From: Deltaproteobacteria bacterium
Lineage (GTDB): Bacteria; Desulfobacterota; Desulfobacteria; Desulfobacterales; JAABPS01
Assembly (NCBI GenBank): GCA_019309685.1
Contig: JAFDFT010000106.1
Location: forward strand, 1 to 10,862
Length of the DNA: 10,862 nt
Direction of reading: 5' to 3'
Shown piece by piece: positions 1 to 7,268 of the stretch (positions are counted from its first letter, which is position 1; each line of letters starts with the position of its first letter). The position numbers and the translations under genes were made by a program. The notes beneath the pieces are model-generated. The model was given only the letters and a program-made list of their open reading frames with translations. It made no database searches and was not told where the DNA came from.

Positions 1-212
1 AATATTCAAGAAAAAATATTGGGGTGGAAATTATAGACATGAGTTAAAAAAGTGGGAAGAAAGGGGGCGTACATTATAAATAAGTTCAATTTATTTTCAT
101 ACTATTTTCAGAAGTAAATGGTTTGCACCACTGACCCCTTCACTTTTATTTTCACATTTCAAGGTTTGCCCCCACACCGCTCTGACCCGATAACTTTTAA
201 AATCAAGCCTTG
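1..212. other. Intergenic region at left edge, possible gene tail
   Basis: This stretch lies downstream of the broken RND gene. A plus-strand frame stays open from the window edge to a TAA at 77-79 and would encode a short basic and tryptophan-containing tail (25 residues, ending ERGRTL). It is too short to identify and may be chance. The rest is AT-rich and carries the two GGTTTGC...CTGACCC copies listed separately. I see no convincing rho-independent terminator for the RND gene here. Confidence 0.3.
120..189. repeat. Imperfect direct repeat with GGTTTGC and CTGACCC blocks
   Basis: Two copies, 120-138 and 163-189, share GGTTTGC followed by a CCAC block and then CTGACCC; the second copy has a longer middle. 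The first copy also forms a small hairpin, TGGT-TTGC-ACCA at 119-130. Read on the minus strand both begin with GGGTCAG. Sequences of this kind often mark ends of small intergenic repeats, but no transposase is visible, so the nature of the repeat is unknown. Confidence 0.35.
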
Positions 213-2681
213 TTAATTAATATTTGATTTCCCGAATATTTTACCTGTAATTTTTGAAATATCCGTGCCTGCCATGAACAATAATGGAACCATAAAAAGT
301 GTAATAATTGTACCGAAAAGCAGGCCATAGGCCAGTACAAGTGACATATGCGCGAGAAACGGATCTGAGCCGCCTATGCCATAACCTGTAGGAAGAACGC
401 CGAATACTGTTGTTATTGTGGTCAGGAAAACCGGTCTGAGGCGCGAGACCGAGCCCTGAATAATATTTTCTTTTGTAATTGAACCGTCATCAGCAAGTCT
501 GCTGATTGTATGAACCATGATAATCGAATTGTTTACTATAACCCCCATCAGGCCCACCATGGCAATGCCTCCCATCATTGAAGCGGGTATTCCGTGCGTG
601 ATAAGAACAAAGGCAAATCCGATAACCAGAAAAGGTATGGAGCTCATTATTATCAGAGGTTTTGAGAAGGAATTCAGTATAAGCGAGATGAGAAAATAAA
701 TTCCTATAAAAGCAGCGAGAGCAGCTGATCCAAGACCTGAAAAAATAAGGTTAGTTTCTACAGGCTGGCCTGAAAATTCGATGGAGACAGTATCATCCGA
801 AGAGAAACGCGAACTCACTCTGTTCATGACTTCAATCGGAGATATTTTTTTCAGGTCGGTGTTGCCGAAAAGTGTTGTAGCTCTATTGCCGTTTACATGA
901 TGAATACCGGCACGCGAAGGCTGTTCAACCAAAGTGGTAAACATTGATAGATTTATGATATTGCCATTGCTGTTTGCTATCGGCAGGCTGTCAATAAATT
1001 GTTTATCCGCTCTCGCGCGGCTATTAAGGCGCAGCCTGAATTCAATAGTTTTGTCCACGTTAGAGAGGCTGCTAACTATAATTCCGTCAAAGGCGATACG
1101 GAGTGTTGTTAGTACGTCTTCGACAGTAAGCCCGGTTCTTGAAAGAATGTCATGATTAATTTTAAGATTCAGTTCATTTTTACCTTCAACGTCATCGTTT
1201 TCAATGTCATATACCCCTGGTAACGTCTCCAGATATTTTCTGATTTCTTTTTCTTTATTGTCACGAAGCTCGTTGTTGTTTGAAATGATTCTGATTTCAA
1301 AGGGGCGTCCCATGGGCGGTCCAAGTCTGCTCAGGTTCATTGCGAAAAGACATCGTGATTGATCGACAGCACGTTTGATATCTTTATTCAAAGCGTCCAT
1401 TATTTGCTCAGCGGTGCGTTTTCGCTGAGAGAATGGTTTCAAATATACGAAGATAACGGCAATATTATTCCGTGTACCCCTGGTTGTTTCGCTTAACAGA
1501 CTCTGGGTGCCAATCCGTGTACTGAAACCGATTATTTCATTTTCAGGCAGTTTCAGTAATAATTTTTCCATTTCAAAAACTGTTTTTTCTGTTTCTTCAG
1601 CATGCGAGCCTTTGGGGAGCGTGGCAGCAATGCTGAAGCCTTCTGCAGCGTCCTGTGGGAAAGGGTCTTTACTCACAAATTTAGAAAACAAAACAGCTGA
1701 TAGTAATAGCAATATAATCATAAAAGAGAGAAAAGGATATCTGAATTTTACCGCTCTGGAGATCGCCTTTTTATATAAATGTTCAATTTTGGCAACAAAC
1801 GATTTTTTAACATATTTTTTAACCTTTCCATGACTGAGATGAGCAGGAAGTACAAAATAGCTTTCAAAAAGTGATATTGTAAGGCCGACAATTACCATGA
1901 GAGGAATTGCCCATATAAATTTACCAGGAAAACCGCCCAGGGAGAAAAGAGGTGAAAATGCCACCATGGTAGTAAGGCAGGATGCGGCAACCGGTATCCA
2001 CATCTTTTTAACCGCTTCTACTGCTGCCTCTTTTGGCTCCATTCCAAGTTCTTTATTACTGTTCGTTTCTTCTGCTATGACAATAGCGTCGTCGACCAGC
2101 ATTCCAATAATAATAATGAAACCGCCCAAGGATATAAGGTTAAGTGAAATACCATAATTGTATAAAAAGATAAACATTCCAAAAAGGGTAAAGGGAATTC
2201 CGAAGGCGGTCCAGACAGCAGTCTTTGCATCAAATATCATAAAAAGAACAGCGACTACGAGAATAAAACCAATAACCGCATTGCCCGCGAGGAGGCTGAT
2301 TCTGTCTCTGGTCAGTCTTGACTGATCGAAAAGTACTTTCATTGAAACACCTTCCGGAAAAGTTTCTTTTTTCAGCAGGCTGTTGATTCCGTCCACTGTT
2401 CTGATCAAATCGCTTGAGCCGGTTTTTTTAATGGAGAGTGTAGCACCTCTATCTCCATTGTTTCTGACAATAAGGTTCATTTCTTTGGGAATGACTTTTA
2501 AGCTGGCTATCTGTTTTAATTTGACCCCGAAATCGGCGTCATTCATTATTATATTGGTTTCGAGAACATCTTTATAATGATCGAATTTACTTAAAAAAAC
2601 TACTTTCTTTTCACCGATAATTGACTCTAACGTTCCGCCTGATCCTTCAAGGTTTCTTTTCTGTATAGCATGGAATATCAT
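213..2681 (-). CDS. RND efflux permease, C-terminal fragment
   Basis: This 822-residue frame holds the rest of the pump. From residue 130 a run of helices (TM2-TM6) includes GMLVDDAIVIAEE, whose Asp pair at 197-198 corresponds to the proton-relay aspartates of TM4 in AcrB. A loop with FPGKFIW and a helix ending in ESYFVLPAH follow, then TM7 at about 315-335, the second periplasmic domain, and TM8-TM12 from about 650 to 810 with VNNSIIMVHTISRL and RLRPVFLTTITT. The ATG at 2681 is an internal Met of the original gene: the same frame is open upstream to about 2765 and reads GLPDEEVQILVDP, which is family sequence. No obvious ribosome site precedes that ATG, so separate translation is doubtful. 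Core residues are intact. Confidence 0.75.
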   Translation of the reverse strand: MIFHAIQKRNLEGSGGTLESIIGEKKVVFLSKFDHYKDVLETNIIMNDADFGVKLKQIASLKVIPKEMNLIVRNNGDRGATLSIKKTGSSDLIRTVDGINSLLKKETFPEGVSMKVLFDQSRLTRDRISLLAGNAVIGFILVVAVLFMIFDAKTAVWTAFGIPFTLFGMFIFLYNYGISLNLISLGGFIIIIGMLVDDAIVIAEETNSNKELGMEPKEAAVEAVKKMWIPVAASCLTTMVAFSPLFSLGGFPGKFIWAIPLMVIVGLTISLFESYFVLPAHLSHGKVKKYVKKSFVAKIEHLYKKAISRAVKFRYPFLSFMIILLLLSAVLFSKFVSKDPFPQDAAEGFSIAATLPKGSHAEETEKTVFEMEKLLLKLPENEIIGFSTRIGTQSLLSETTRGTRNNIAVIFVYLKPFSQRKRTAEQIMDALNKDIKRAVDQSRCLFAMNLSRLGPPMGRPFEIRIISNNNELRDNKEKEIRKYLETLPGVYDIENDDVEGKNELNLKINHDILSRTGLTVEDVLTTLRIAFDGIIVSSLSNVDKTIEFRLRLNSRARADKQFIDSLPIANSNGNIINLSMFTTLVEQPSRAGIHHVNGNRATTLFGNTDLKKISPIEVMNRVSSRFSSDDTVSIEFSGQPVETNLIFSGLGSAALAAFIGIYFLISLILNSFSKPLIIMSSIPFLVIGFAFVLITHGIPASMMGGIAMVGLMGVIVNNSIIMVHTISRLADDGSITKENIIQGSVSRLRPVFLTTITTVFGVLPTGYGIGGSDPFLAHMSLVLAYGLLFGTIITLFMVPLLFMAGTDISKITGKIFGKSNIN

Positions 2682-2742
2682 TTTTAAATCTATTTTATAT
2701 TCCCTGGCGCGTATTGGATCTACTAGAATCTGAACCTCTTCA

Positions 2743-3192
2743 TCAGGGAGCCCGATTACACTCCATTACTGGGATATCTGATGAGGTAAATTCACTGATG
2801 GATGGTTTGCCTTCAATATCTTCCGGCAGATCACTCAGTGAAGCAAGAGCGCTTTCAATATCATTGTAGAGTTTGCGGAATTCTTCGGGAGAAGCGTTAT
2901 CATCTGCCTGAACTTCAATTCTTGAGACTCCCTCCTCAGAAAAAGATAGTACTTCTTTTATGCCTTCTACTTCCTCAAGCTCATCTTCAATTGGTACTGT
3001 GACGTTTAATTCGACGTCACCGGCTGAAGAGCCGGGATAAATTGTCTGAATAATAACTTTATTCATTGATATCTCAGGAAAGCCCTCTTTACGGACCTCA
3101 ATTACGCTTTTTATCCCCAACCCGATTACCGCTAATACAATGATGTTTATCAGCATCGGTCTGTTTATAAAAAATTTAACCAGGTTGCTCAT
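2743..3192 (-). CDS. RND efflux permease, N-terminal fragment
   Basis: This 149-residue frame begins with a typical RND start: a short cytoplasmic helix (FFINRP), then TM1 at about residues 12-30, then the first periplasmic porter region with FPEISMNKV, IIQTIYPGSSAGDVE and the PIEDELEEVEGIKEV block. These match the beginning of heavy-metal and drug RND pumps. The start is supported by GGAGAGGAAA, about 6-7 bases upstream of the ATG. Residues up to DIPVME fit the family; the last five (CNRAP) are out of frame and lead to a premature TGA. On its own the fragment has one membrane helix and cannot work as a pump. The upstream region contains the inverted-repeat element at 3276-3432. Confidence 0.75.
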   Translation of the reverse strand: MSNLVKFFINRPMLINIIVLAVIGLGIKSVIEVRKEGFPEISMNKVIIQTIYPGSSAGDVELNVTVPIEDELEEVEGIKEVLSFSEEGVSRIEVQADDNASPEEFRKLYNDIESALASLSDLPEDIEGKPSISEFTSSDIPVMECNRAP

Positions 3193-3275
3193 ATTTTATT
3201 TCCTCTCCAGATTATTCAGGCAATTCCTTTTATAAACATCTCATCCTTTTTAATCGTACAGGTTTATTTTCTTTC

Positions 3276-3432
3276 GTCAGTTCTGAAAAACTTATAACGA
3301 GCTCCAAATTTGTTAACTGTATGCAGTCGCGTAGGGCATACCTTTAAAAAACAAGTAGTAAAAAGTCAGCTTTAAAAAACAAGTAGGAAAAAGTCAGCCA
3401 CGTGCTCGAAAAGATAGTTTTTCAGAACCGAC
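3276..3432. repeat. Structured element with 17-bp terminal inverted repeats (MITE-like)
   Basis: The ends are GTCAGTTCTGAAAAACT (3276-3292) and AGTTTTTCAGAACCGAC (3416-3432); the second is the reverse complement of the first with one mismatch. Further in, CGAGC near 3298 and GCTCG near 3405 extend the pairing after a bulge. Inside lie a 6-bp hairpin, GTATGC/GCATAC (3319-3324 and 3336-3341), and a 28-bp tandem duplication. There is no open reading frame. No clear target-site duplication is visible, so a miniature transposable element is a hypothesis. It sits just downstream of the acyl-CoA ligase stop and upstream of the RND gene, so it could also act as a transcript 3' structure. Confidence 0.5.
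3342..3397. repeat. 28-bp tandem direct duplication
   Basis: Two adjacent units, 3342-3369 and 3370-3397, are identical except at the 18th base (T in the first, G in the second). Each unit runs from CTTTAAAAAACAAGTAG to AAAAAGTCAG. The units are non-coding and lie inside the inverted-repeat element at 3276-3432. Confidence 0.9.
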
Positions 3433-3453
3433 TAATTTAATTATGGATGGACA

Positions 3454-4959
3454 TTAATTATACTGTTCCCTTAAAACAGTCTTTAAAATCTTACCTGTTG
3501 GAGACCTGGGAATTTCTTCGGTAATTATAACTGTTTTAGGGATCTTGAACTTGCCAATTTTACCCTGGCACCATTCAATTAGTTCTTCTTCTGTAAGTGT
3601 TTCTCCTTGCGTGACTACTACGATAGCTTTTACAGCCTCTCCCCATTTTTCATGGGGATAACCGATAACGGCTGCGTCCATAATTTTAGGATTACCCAAA
3701 AGGGAATCCTCTATTTCCGCGGGATAGATATTCTCACCGCCGGAAATGATCATGTCTTTTTTGCGGTCCATAATATAGTAAAAACCATCCTTGTCCATCT
3801 TGGCGATGTCACCGGAATGGAGCCATCCGTCAACGATTGTATCAGCTGTGGCCTCAGGTCGTTTCCAGTAGCCTTTCATTACAACAGGGCCGCGCATCAG
3901 AATTTCACCTTTTTCCTCAGGTCCAACATCATTGTTCTGAACATCAACGATGCGTATGTCAGTATGAAAAAAGGGTCTTCCGCAAGATCCTGCTTTTGAG
4001 ACCGCACTTTCAGGATCAAGCACTGTACCGGTGCAGCATTCTGTCATGCCGTAAAGCTGACGGACTTCTATGCCGGATTTTGCGTATTCCTTGATCAAAG
4101 TAACGGGAACAGGCGCAGCATAGACAAGAATCACTTTGACTGAACTAAAGTCGTATTTTTCAAAATCGGGTACTAATTTCAAAAAATCAAGAAGGGCCGG
4201 TACTGAACCGAATGCGGTAACTTTTTCTTTCTCTATAAGTTCGAGGAAACGTTGTGGATCAAGGGTCTTGAGAAGGATGGTCCGCTGACCCCTGTGAATA
4301 TACATGGGCACCCCGCCAAGGGCCCCGATATGAAAAAGCGGAAGCGCAACAAGGGCTGTATCCCCAGTCCCCATGAGCGTTGCGGACCCGTTTACGGATG
4401 ACCAGAAAAAGTTATTGTGCGTCAGTTCTGCGCCCTTTGGGCGGCCTGTTGTACCAGACGTATAAAGAATCGCTAAAGTGTCCTCTCCCCCGCCTGTAAG
4501 TTCGGGTTCTTTATTTGATGATTCATTGATCAGCGATTCATAGGATTTTGCCCATTCCGGTGGTTCATTTGAGATGGCGATATACTCTTTAACGGGCAGG
4601 TCTTTTTTAATGGAATCTAAAATTTCAATGTATTCAGGGCCAAAAACCATGACCTTGGGTTCACAGTCGGAAATAATAAACTGCATTTCAGGGCCTGCCA
4701 GCCGGTAATTGATTGGAACCAGGATGGCACCGATTTTTCCGAGGCCGTAAAAAAGTTCGAAATATTCCGGTTCGTTAAAGGCCAGAATGCCGACCCTGTC
4801 ACCATGGCCTACTCCTAATTTCTTCATGGCATAGGCCAACCTATTAGCACGGTCATTGAGATCAGAAAATGTCCGGCGAACATCCTCACAAACCAGTGCT
4901 TCCCTGTCCGGTGTTAAAAGTGCTCTTTTTGTTAGAAATTCTCCAAGATTGATGTTCAT
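3454..4959 (-). CDS. AMP-forming acyl-CoA synthetase (fatty-acid/aryl-CoA ligase family)
   Basis: The enzyme activates a carboxylic acid with ATP to an acyl-adenylate and transfers it to CoA, probably in the cytoplasm. All core motifs of the ANL superfamily are present: the phosphate-binding loop LYTSGTTGRPKG at about 166-176, YGMTE at 303-307, the GWLHSGDIA block at 378-386 with the ATP-ribose Asp384, hinge region DRKKDMIISGGENIYPAEIE at 398-417, and PTGK with the adenylation lysine K490. Length (501 residues) is normal for the short soluble members. The ATG is preceded by AAAGGAGGAAAA at ideal spacing. The substrate (medium- or long-chain fatty acid, or an aromatic acid) cannot be decided from sequence. 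It is transcribed away from the methyltransferase operon, and 261 bp separate its stop from the RND start, so it is probably a single-gene unit. Confidence 0.9.
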   Translation of the reverse strand: MNINLGEFLTKRALLTPDREALVCEDVRRTFSDLNDRANRLAYAMKKLGVGHGDRVGILAFNEPEYFELFYGLGKIGAILVPINYRLAGPEMQFIISDCEPKVMVFGPEYIEILDSIKKDLPVKEYIAISNEPPEWAKSYESLINESSNKEPELTGGGEDTLAILYTSGTTGRPKGAELTHNNFFWSSVNGSATLMGTGDTALVALPLFHIGALGGVPMYIHRGQRTILLKTLDPQRFLELIEKEKVTAFGSVPALLDFLKLVPDFEKYDFSSVKVILVYAAPVPVTLIKEYAKSGIEVRQLYGMTECCTGTVLDPESAVSKAGSCGRPFFHTDIRIVDVQNNDVGPEEKGEILMRGPVVMKGYWKRPEATADTIVDGWLHSGDIAKMDKDGFYYIMDRKKDMIISGGENIYPAEIEDSLLGNPKIMDAAVIGYPHEKWGEAVKAIVVVTQGETLTEEELIEWCQGKIGKFKIPKTVIITEEIPRSPTGKILKTVLREQYN

Positions 4960-5119
4960 ACTGCTTTTCCTCCTTTTAGATGGTTTTTATTTATCGTGAA
5001 GGGGTTAGATCTCCAATTGACTCTTGGAAATTTTATAAAAGTTCAATTGAAAACGAAAGCTGTAAAACCATAAGCTAAGCACCAATTAAGGTCATTGATA
5101 TTTTAAAGAATTTTAAAGT

Positions 5120-5207
5120 GGTATTTTCAATCCATTCAGGATTTAGTGCAGGATCAAAAAATCAGATGATGAAGAGAGTAAGAAACGTGTCAGGCATTGA
5201 AAATACC
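5120..5207. repeat. 12-bp inverted repeat in the divergent intergenic region
   Basis: GGTATTTTCAAT at 5120-5131 is the exact reverse complement of ATTGAAAATACC at 5196-5207, with 64 bases between. The right arm lies within the core of repeat copy A, so the left arm can also be seen as a partial inverted copy of that repeat. It could form a long-loop stem or pair two protein sites. Confidence 0.6.
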
Positions 5208-5235
5208 GGATTGTTTTTTTGGGGGAGTATAATAA
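5156..5235 (+). repeat. Intergenic repeat, copy A (upstream of methyltransferase operon)
   Basis: It starts with AAAAAATCAG and aligns without gaps over 62 bases to copy B at 7267-7342. The 30-base core at 5188-5217 (TGTCAGGCATTG, AAAATACCGG, ATTGTTTT) matches copy B at 27 positions, and the three differences are all transitions. After a short length change both end in GAG, one variable base and ATAATAA. The 21 bases before the core agree only about half the time. Confidence 0.6.
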
Positions 5236-5255
5236 AAAAATTATCTAAAAATCAA

Positions 5256-5305
5256 GGATCATTATTTTGTTTGAAGATATAAGGATAAAATACAGACAAT
5301 GATCC
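5256..5305. repeat. 8-bp inverted repeat upstream of methyltransferase gene
   Basis: GGATCATT at 5256-5263 and AATGATCC at 5298-5305 are perfect reverse complements, with 34 bases between. The position, 136 bp ahead of the methyltransferase start, suits an operator or leader stem, but a stem of this length can occur by chance. Confidence 0.35.
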
Positions 5306-5430
5306 CTCTGCTCCAACAAATCCAAAAAGCTTTAATTACACTCCGATGACAGACTCACCTTGCAAAACAATCATTTTTTTTGTAAACATTACATGCTGGC
5401 TATGCCGACAATTAATTTTTTACTTGCAAA

Positions 5431-5435
5431 AGGAG
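5431..5435 (+). promoter_or_regulatory. Ribosome binding site deciding the methyltransferase start
   Basis: AGGAG (in GCAAAAGGAGAAG) lies six bases before the ATG at 5442. It favours this start over the ATG-less extension reaching 5346, and the resulting N-terminus (NPNKRIINTFEGKPVDRVP) is the usual URO-D family beginning. Confidence 0.8.
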
Positions 5436-5441
5436 AAGTTA

Positions 5442-6611
5442 ATGAATCCTAATAAACGGATAATCAATACATTTGAAGGGAAACCGGTTGACCGGGTGCC
5501 AACTTTTTGTGCAATGGTTGAGGACAGAACATTTAATGAGGTACTCGGCAGTCCTCCAGTATCCCAGGAAAAAATTCTGACCAATCCTTTGACCAGGTTT
5601 GTTCTTGACCGGTGGGGCAAAAAAGTGTCGAAAAATTTATTTCAGACTGAGCTGAACCGGGCGTTTGAAAAACGCATCAAGGCTCAAGTTGAACTGGGCT
5701 TTGATTCACTTTGGGCCATCCTTGACGAAACATTTACTGTAACTGACCATCAAACAATGGTTCGCTTTTCGGGGTCAGTATATAAAATTGAACCGGACGG
5801 CTACGGAAATATGACATATATGTACAGCGGTCCCGGGATTAAAACCAGGGAAGATTTTGAATCCTGGCCGTACTGGCCGAATGCGGATGATCTGGCGCAC
5901 AATTCGTATACGTTTTTTAAAAAAATGGTCACGAAGTACGGAGACCGATCTTGTCTTTTTGGCCAGGCATCTGCCTATGGTATCCATGAATCTTTACTTT
6001 GGGCTGTTGGTTTTGAAAAAATGCCGATCTGGATCATGAAAGAAAAAGACCTGGTAAAACGCTATATTGAAACCTGTGAAGAAATTTGCTTCAAGACAAA
6101 TATGGCCATGATTGATGCCGGTATACCGGTGATTATACAGACCGATGACCTGGCTTTTAAAAGCGGTCCTTTAATGAACCCAAAACTCATCGACGAGCTC
6201 TTCGGGCCGTCCTACCAGCGTATTATCAAGGCGGTTCACGATCGAGGCGTTAAATACGTTTTCCACTCATGCGGTGACAACACGCTGTTATTTGATACCA
6301 TTATTAAGTGGGGTGTTGACGGCATGCATGCCTACGAAACCACATCCAACGTGGATATCTATAGGGAAAAGGAGATTCATGGAGATCAGGCGACCATCAT
6401 CGGAGGCGTGGGTGTCGACTACCTGCTTACTGACCGGTCAACAGATGAAGAGATTGTTAAAGAGGTAAAGCGTCTGATTAAATCGCTTGGGCCGGGTGGA
6501 AGATTTATCATCGCTCCGGTTCACAGCCTGAGCTCCATACCCGCCCAGAAATTACGCGTCATGCTTCAGGCGGTTTACGAATACGGGAACTACCCGATAT
6601 CAATTAATTAA
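5442..6611 (+). CDS. URO-D/MtaA-family corrinoid-dependent methyltransferase
   Basis: This 389-residue protein belongs to the uroporphyrinogen-decarboxylase fold, which includes the corrinoid:coenzyme M methyltransferases MtaA/MtbA and O-demethylase methyltransferases. The N-terminal GKPVDRVP (13-20) is the family opening. FHSCGD at 274-279 supplies His275 and Cys277 in the H-x-C zinc motif of methyltransferases, a motif true heme-pathway decarboxylases lack. GGVGVDYLLT (321-330) and GGRFIIAPVHSLSS (352-365) form the last strands. The third zinc cysteine of MtaA/MtbA, expected around the APVHS position, is not there. The next gene, 15 bp downstream, is a corrinoid protein, so the pair is almost certainly one operon in which this enzyme methylates or demethylates the bound cobalamin. 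The methyl donor (methoxy-aromatic, methylamine, methylthiol or other) is unknown. True HemE is unlikely. Confidence 0.87.
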   Translation: MNPNKRIINTFEGKPVDRVPTFCAMVEDRTFNEVLGSPPVSQEKILTNPLTRFVLDRWGKKVSKNLFQTELNRAFEKRIKAQVELGFDSLWAILDETFTVTDHQTMVRFSGSVYKIEPDGYGNMTYMYSGPGIKTREDFESWPYWPNADDLAHNSYTFFKKMVTKYGDRSCLFGQASAYGIHESLLWAVGFEKMPIWIMKEKDLVKRYIETCEEICFKTNMAMIDAGIPVIIQTDDLAFKSGPLMNPKLIDELFGPSYQRIIKAVHDRGVKYVFHSCGDNTLLFDTIIKWGVDGMHAYETTSNVDIYREKEIHGDQATIIGGVGVDYLLTDRSTDEEIVKEVKRLIKSLGPGGRFIIAPVHSLSSIPAQKLRVMLQAVYEYGNYPISIN

Positions 6612-6626
6612 AAAAGGGTGTTATTT

Positions 6627-7268
6627 ATGGAAAAATTACTAGTTTCAGTTCAGCAGGCCATAAACGAACTTCGGATAGATGATATCAGGGGGCTTGTACA
6701 ACAATGCCTTGACGAAAACATAGCACCGGTTGACATCATCGAACAGGGTATCAGCAAGGGGCTTGAACTTGTGGGCCGGCAATTTGAAGACGGGACCTAT
6801 TTTTTGGCCGACCTTGTCATGGCTGGTGAAGTGGTCAAAGAAGCCATGCCGCTTATTGACGCACAGCTCGATCCAGGCCAGGTCAATAAAAAGGGGAAGG
6901 TGATTCTGGCAACTGTCCAAGGTGATATTCACGAAATTGGAAAAAATATTGTCGGGATGCTGTTGAGTGCCAACGGTTTTGAAGTGGTTGACCTCGGTGT
7001 TGATGTTTCTCCCGAGAAAATTATGACAGCGTTAAAGGAGACAGGCGCCAGGTTTGTGGGTCTTTCTGCGTTGCTTACTACTATGGTCGGCAGTATCAAA
7101 GAGATTGTCGATTCCATCAAAGAGGCTGGTTTAAAAGACACTGTAAAAGTTGTCATAGGCGGTGCCTGTACATCTGAGCGGCTGAAAGAGGAAATGGGCG
7201 CTGATGCCTATGGTGAAACCGCGGTTCAGGCAGTAACAATATTCAACAAATTTTCAGCCCAGAATTAA
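6627..7268 (+). CDS. Corrinoid (cobalamin-binding) methyltransferase protein
   Basis: A 213-residue methyl carrier of the MtaC/MtbC/MttC type. An N-terminal helical cap (about 1-88) contains LVGRQFEDGTYFLADLVMAGEVV, split here only by its position at 48-70, which would cover the cobalamin. The C-terminal Rossmann-like B12 domain has GDIHEIGKN at 99-107, where His102 of D-x-H-x-x-G is the lower cobalt ligand, then GLSALLTTM at 145-153 (the S-x-L motif) and GGACTS at 178-183. It should accept and donate a methyl group through Co(I)/methyl-Co(III) and would need a separate reductive activator, absent from the window. The ATG at 6627 has AAAAAGGG about nine bases upstream; an in-frame GTG at 6618 overlaps that site and is less likely. 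Repeat copy B begins at its stop codon. Confidence 0.93.
   Translation: MEKLLVSVQQAINELRIDDIRGLVQQCLDENIAPVDIIEQGISKGLELVGRQFEDGTYFLADLVMAGEVVKEAMPLIDAQLDPGQVNKKGKVILATVQGDIHEIGKNIVGMLLSANGFEVVDLGVDVSPEKIMTALKETGARFVGLSALLTTMVGSIKEIVDSIKEAGLKDTVKVVIGGACTSERLKEEMGADAYGETAVQAVTIFNKFSAQN

Larger units (their letters stand above)
213..3192 (-). pseudogene. RND-family efflux permease, disrupted by deletion and frameshift
   Basis: Together the two reading frames make one RND inner-membrane pump, the proton-driven trimeric component that exports hydrophobic compounds, drugs or metals with a periplasmic adaptor and an outer-membrane channel. An intact member is about 1,030 residues. The first frame ends after DIPVMECNRAP; the second picks up at VIGLPDEEVQILVDP, open from about 2765 downward. 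In family members the segment between these points holds roughly 34 more residues (typically a VALSG-like strand, a helix and a PGV turn). The break is therefore probably a loss of about 100 bp that is not a multiple of three, rather than a one-base slip. The rest of the gene is free of stops, which suggests a recent event or an assembly error. No adaptor or outer-membrane channel gene lies beside it in the window. Confidence 0.8.
4960..5441. other. 482-bp divergent intergenic region
   Basis: This gap separates the acyl-CoA ligase (minus) and the methyltransferase operon (plus) and should hold both promoters. I see no gene in it; a frame upstream of 5442 can be read back to 5346 but has no ribosome site and an untypical N-terminus. 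It contains the 10-bp palindrome TTCAATTGAA at 5041-5050, one copy of the repeat that also follows the operon, and two inverted repeats. A perfect TATAAT occurs at 5228-5233 but has no matching -35 sequence at normal distance. I find no cobalamin riboswitch box and no clear sigma-54 site. Confidence 0.6.

Noticed and set aside
3342..3397. CRISPR-like repeat
   Set aside because: Only two directly adjoining units with no spacer between them and no cas gene.
5228..5233. Perfect TATAAT within repeat copy A as operon promoter
   Set aside because: No recognisable -35 at 16-18 bases; copy B has CATAAT at the same place, downstream of the operon.
5346..5441. N-terminal extension of the methyltransferase (32 extra residues)
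   Set aside because: There is no ribosome site, the residues are unlike the family, and AGGAG before 5442 with a normal family start gives a better solution.
4960..5441. Cobalamin riboswitch ahead of the corrinoid operon
   Set aside because: I could not find the conserved B12 box or the expected stem arrangement on the plus strand.
5442..6611. True uroporphyrinogen decarboxylase (HemE)
   Set aside because: The H-x-C motif and the direct partnership with a corrinoid protein indicate a methyltransferase; HemE does not carry this motif.
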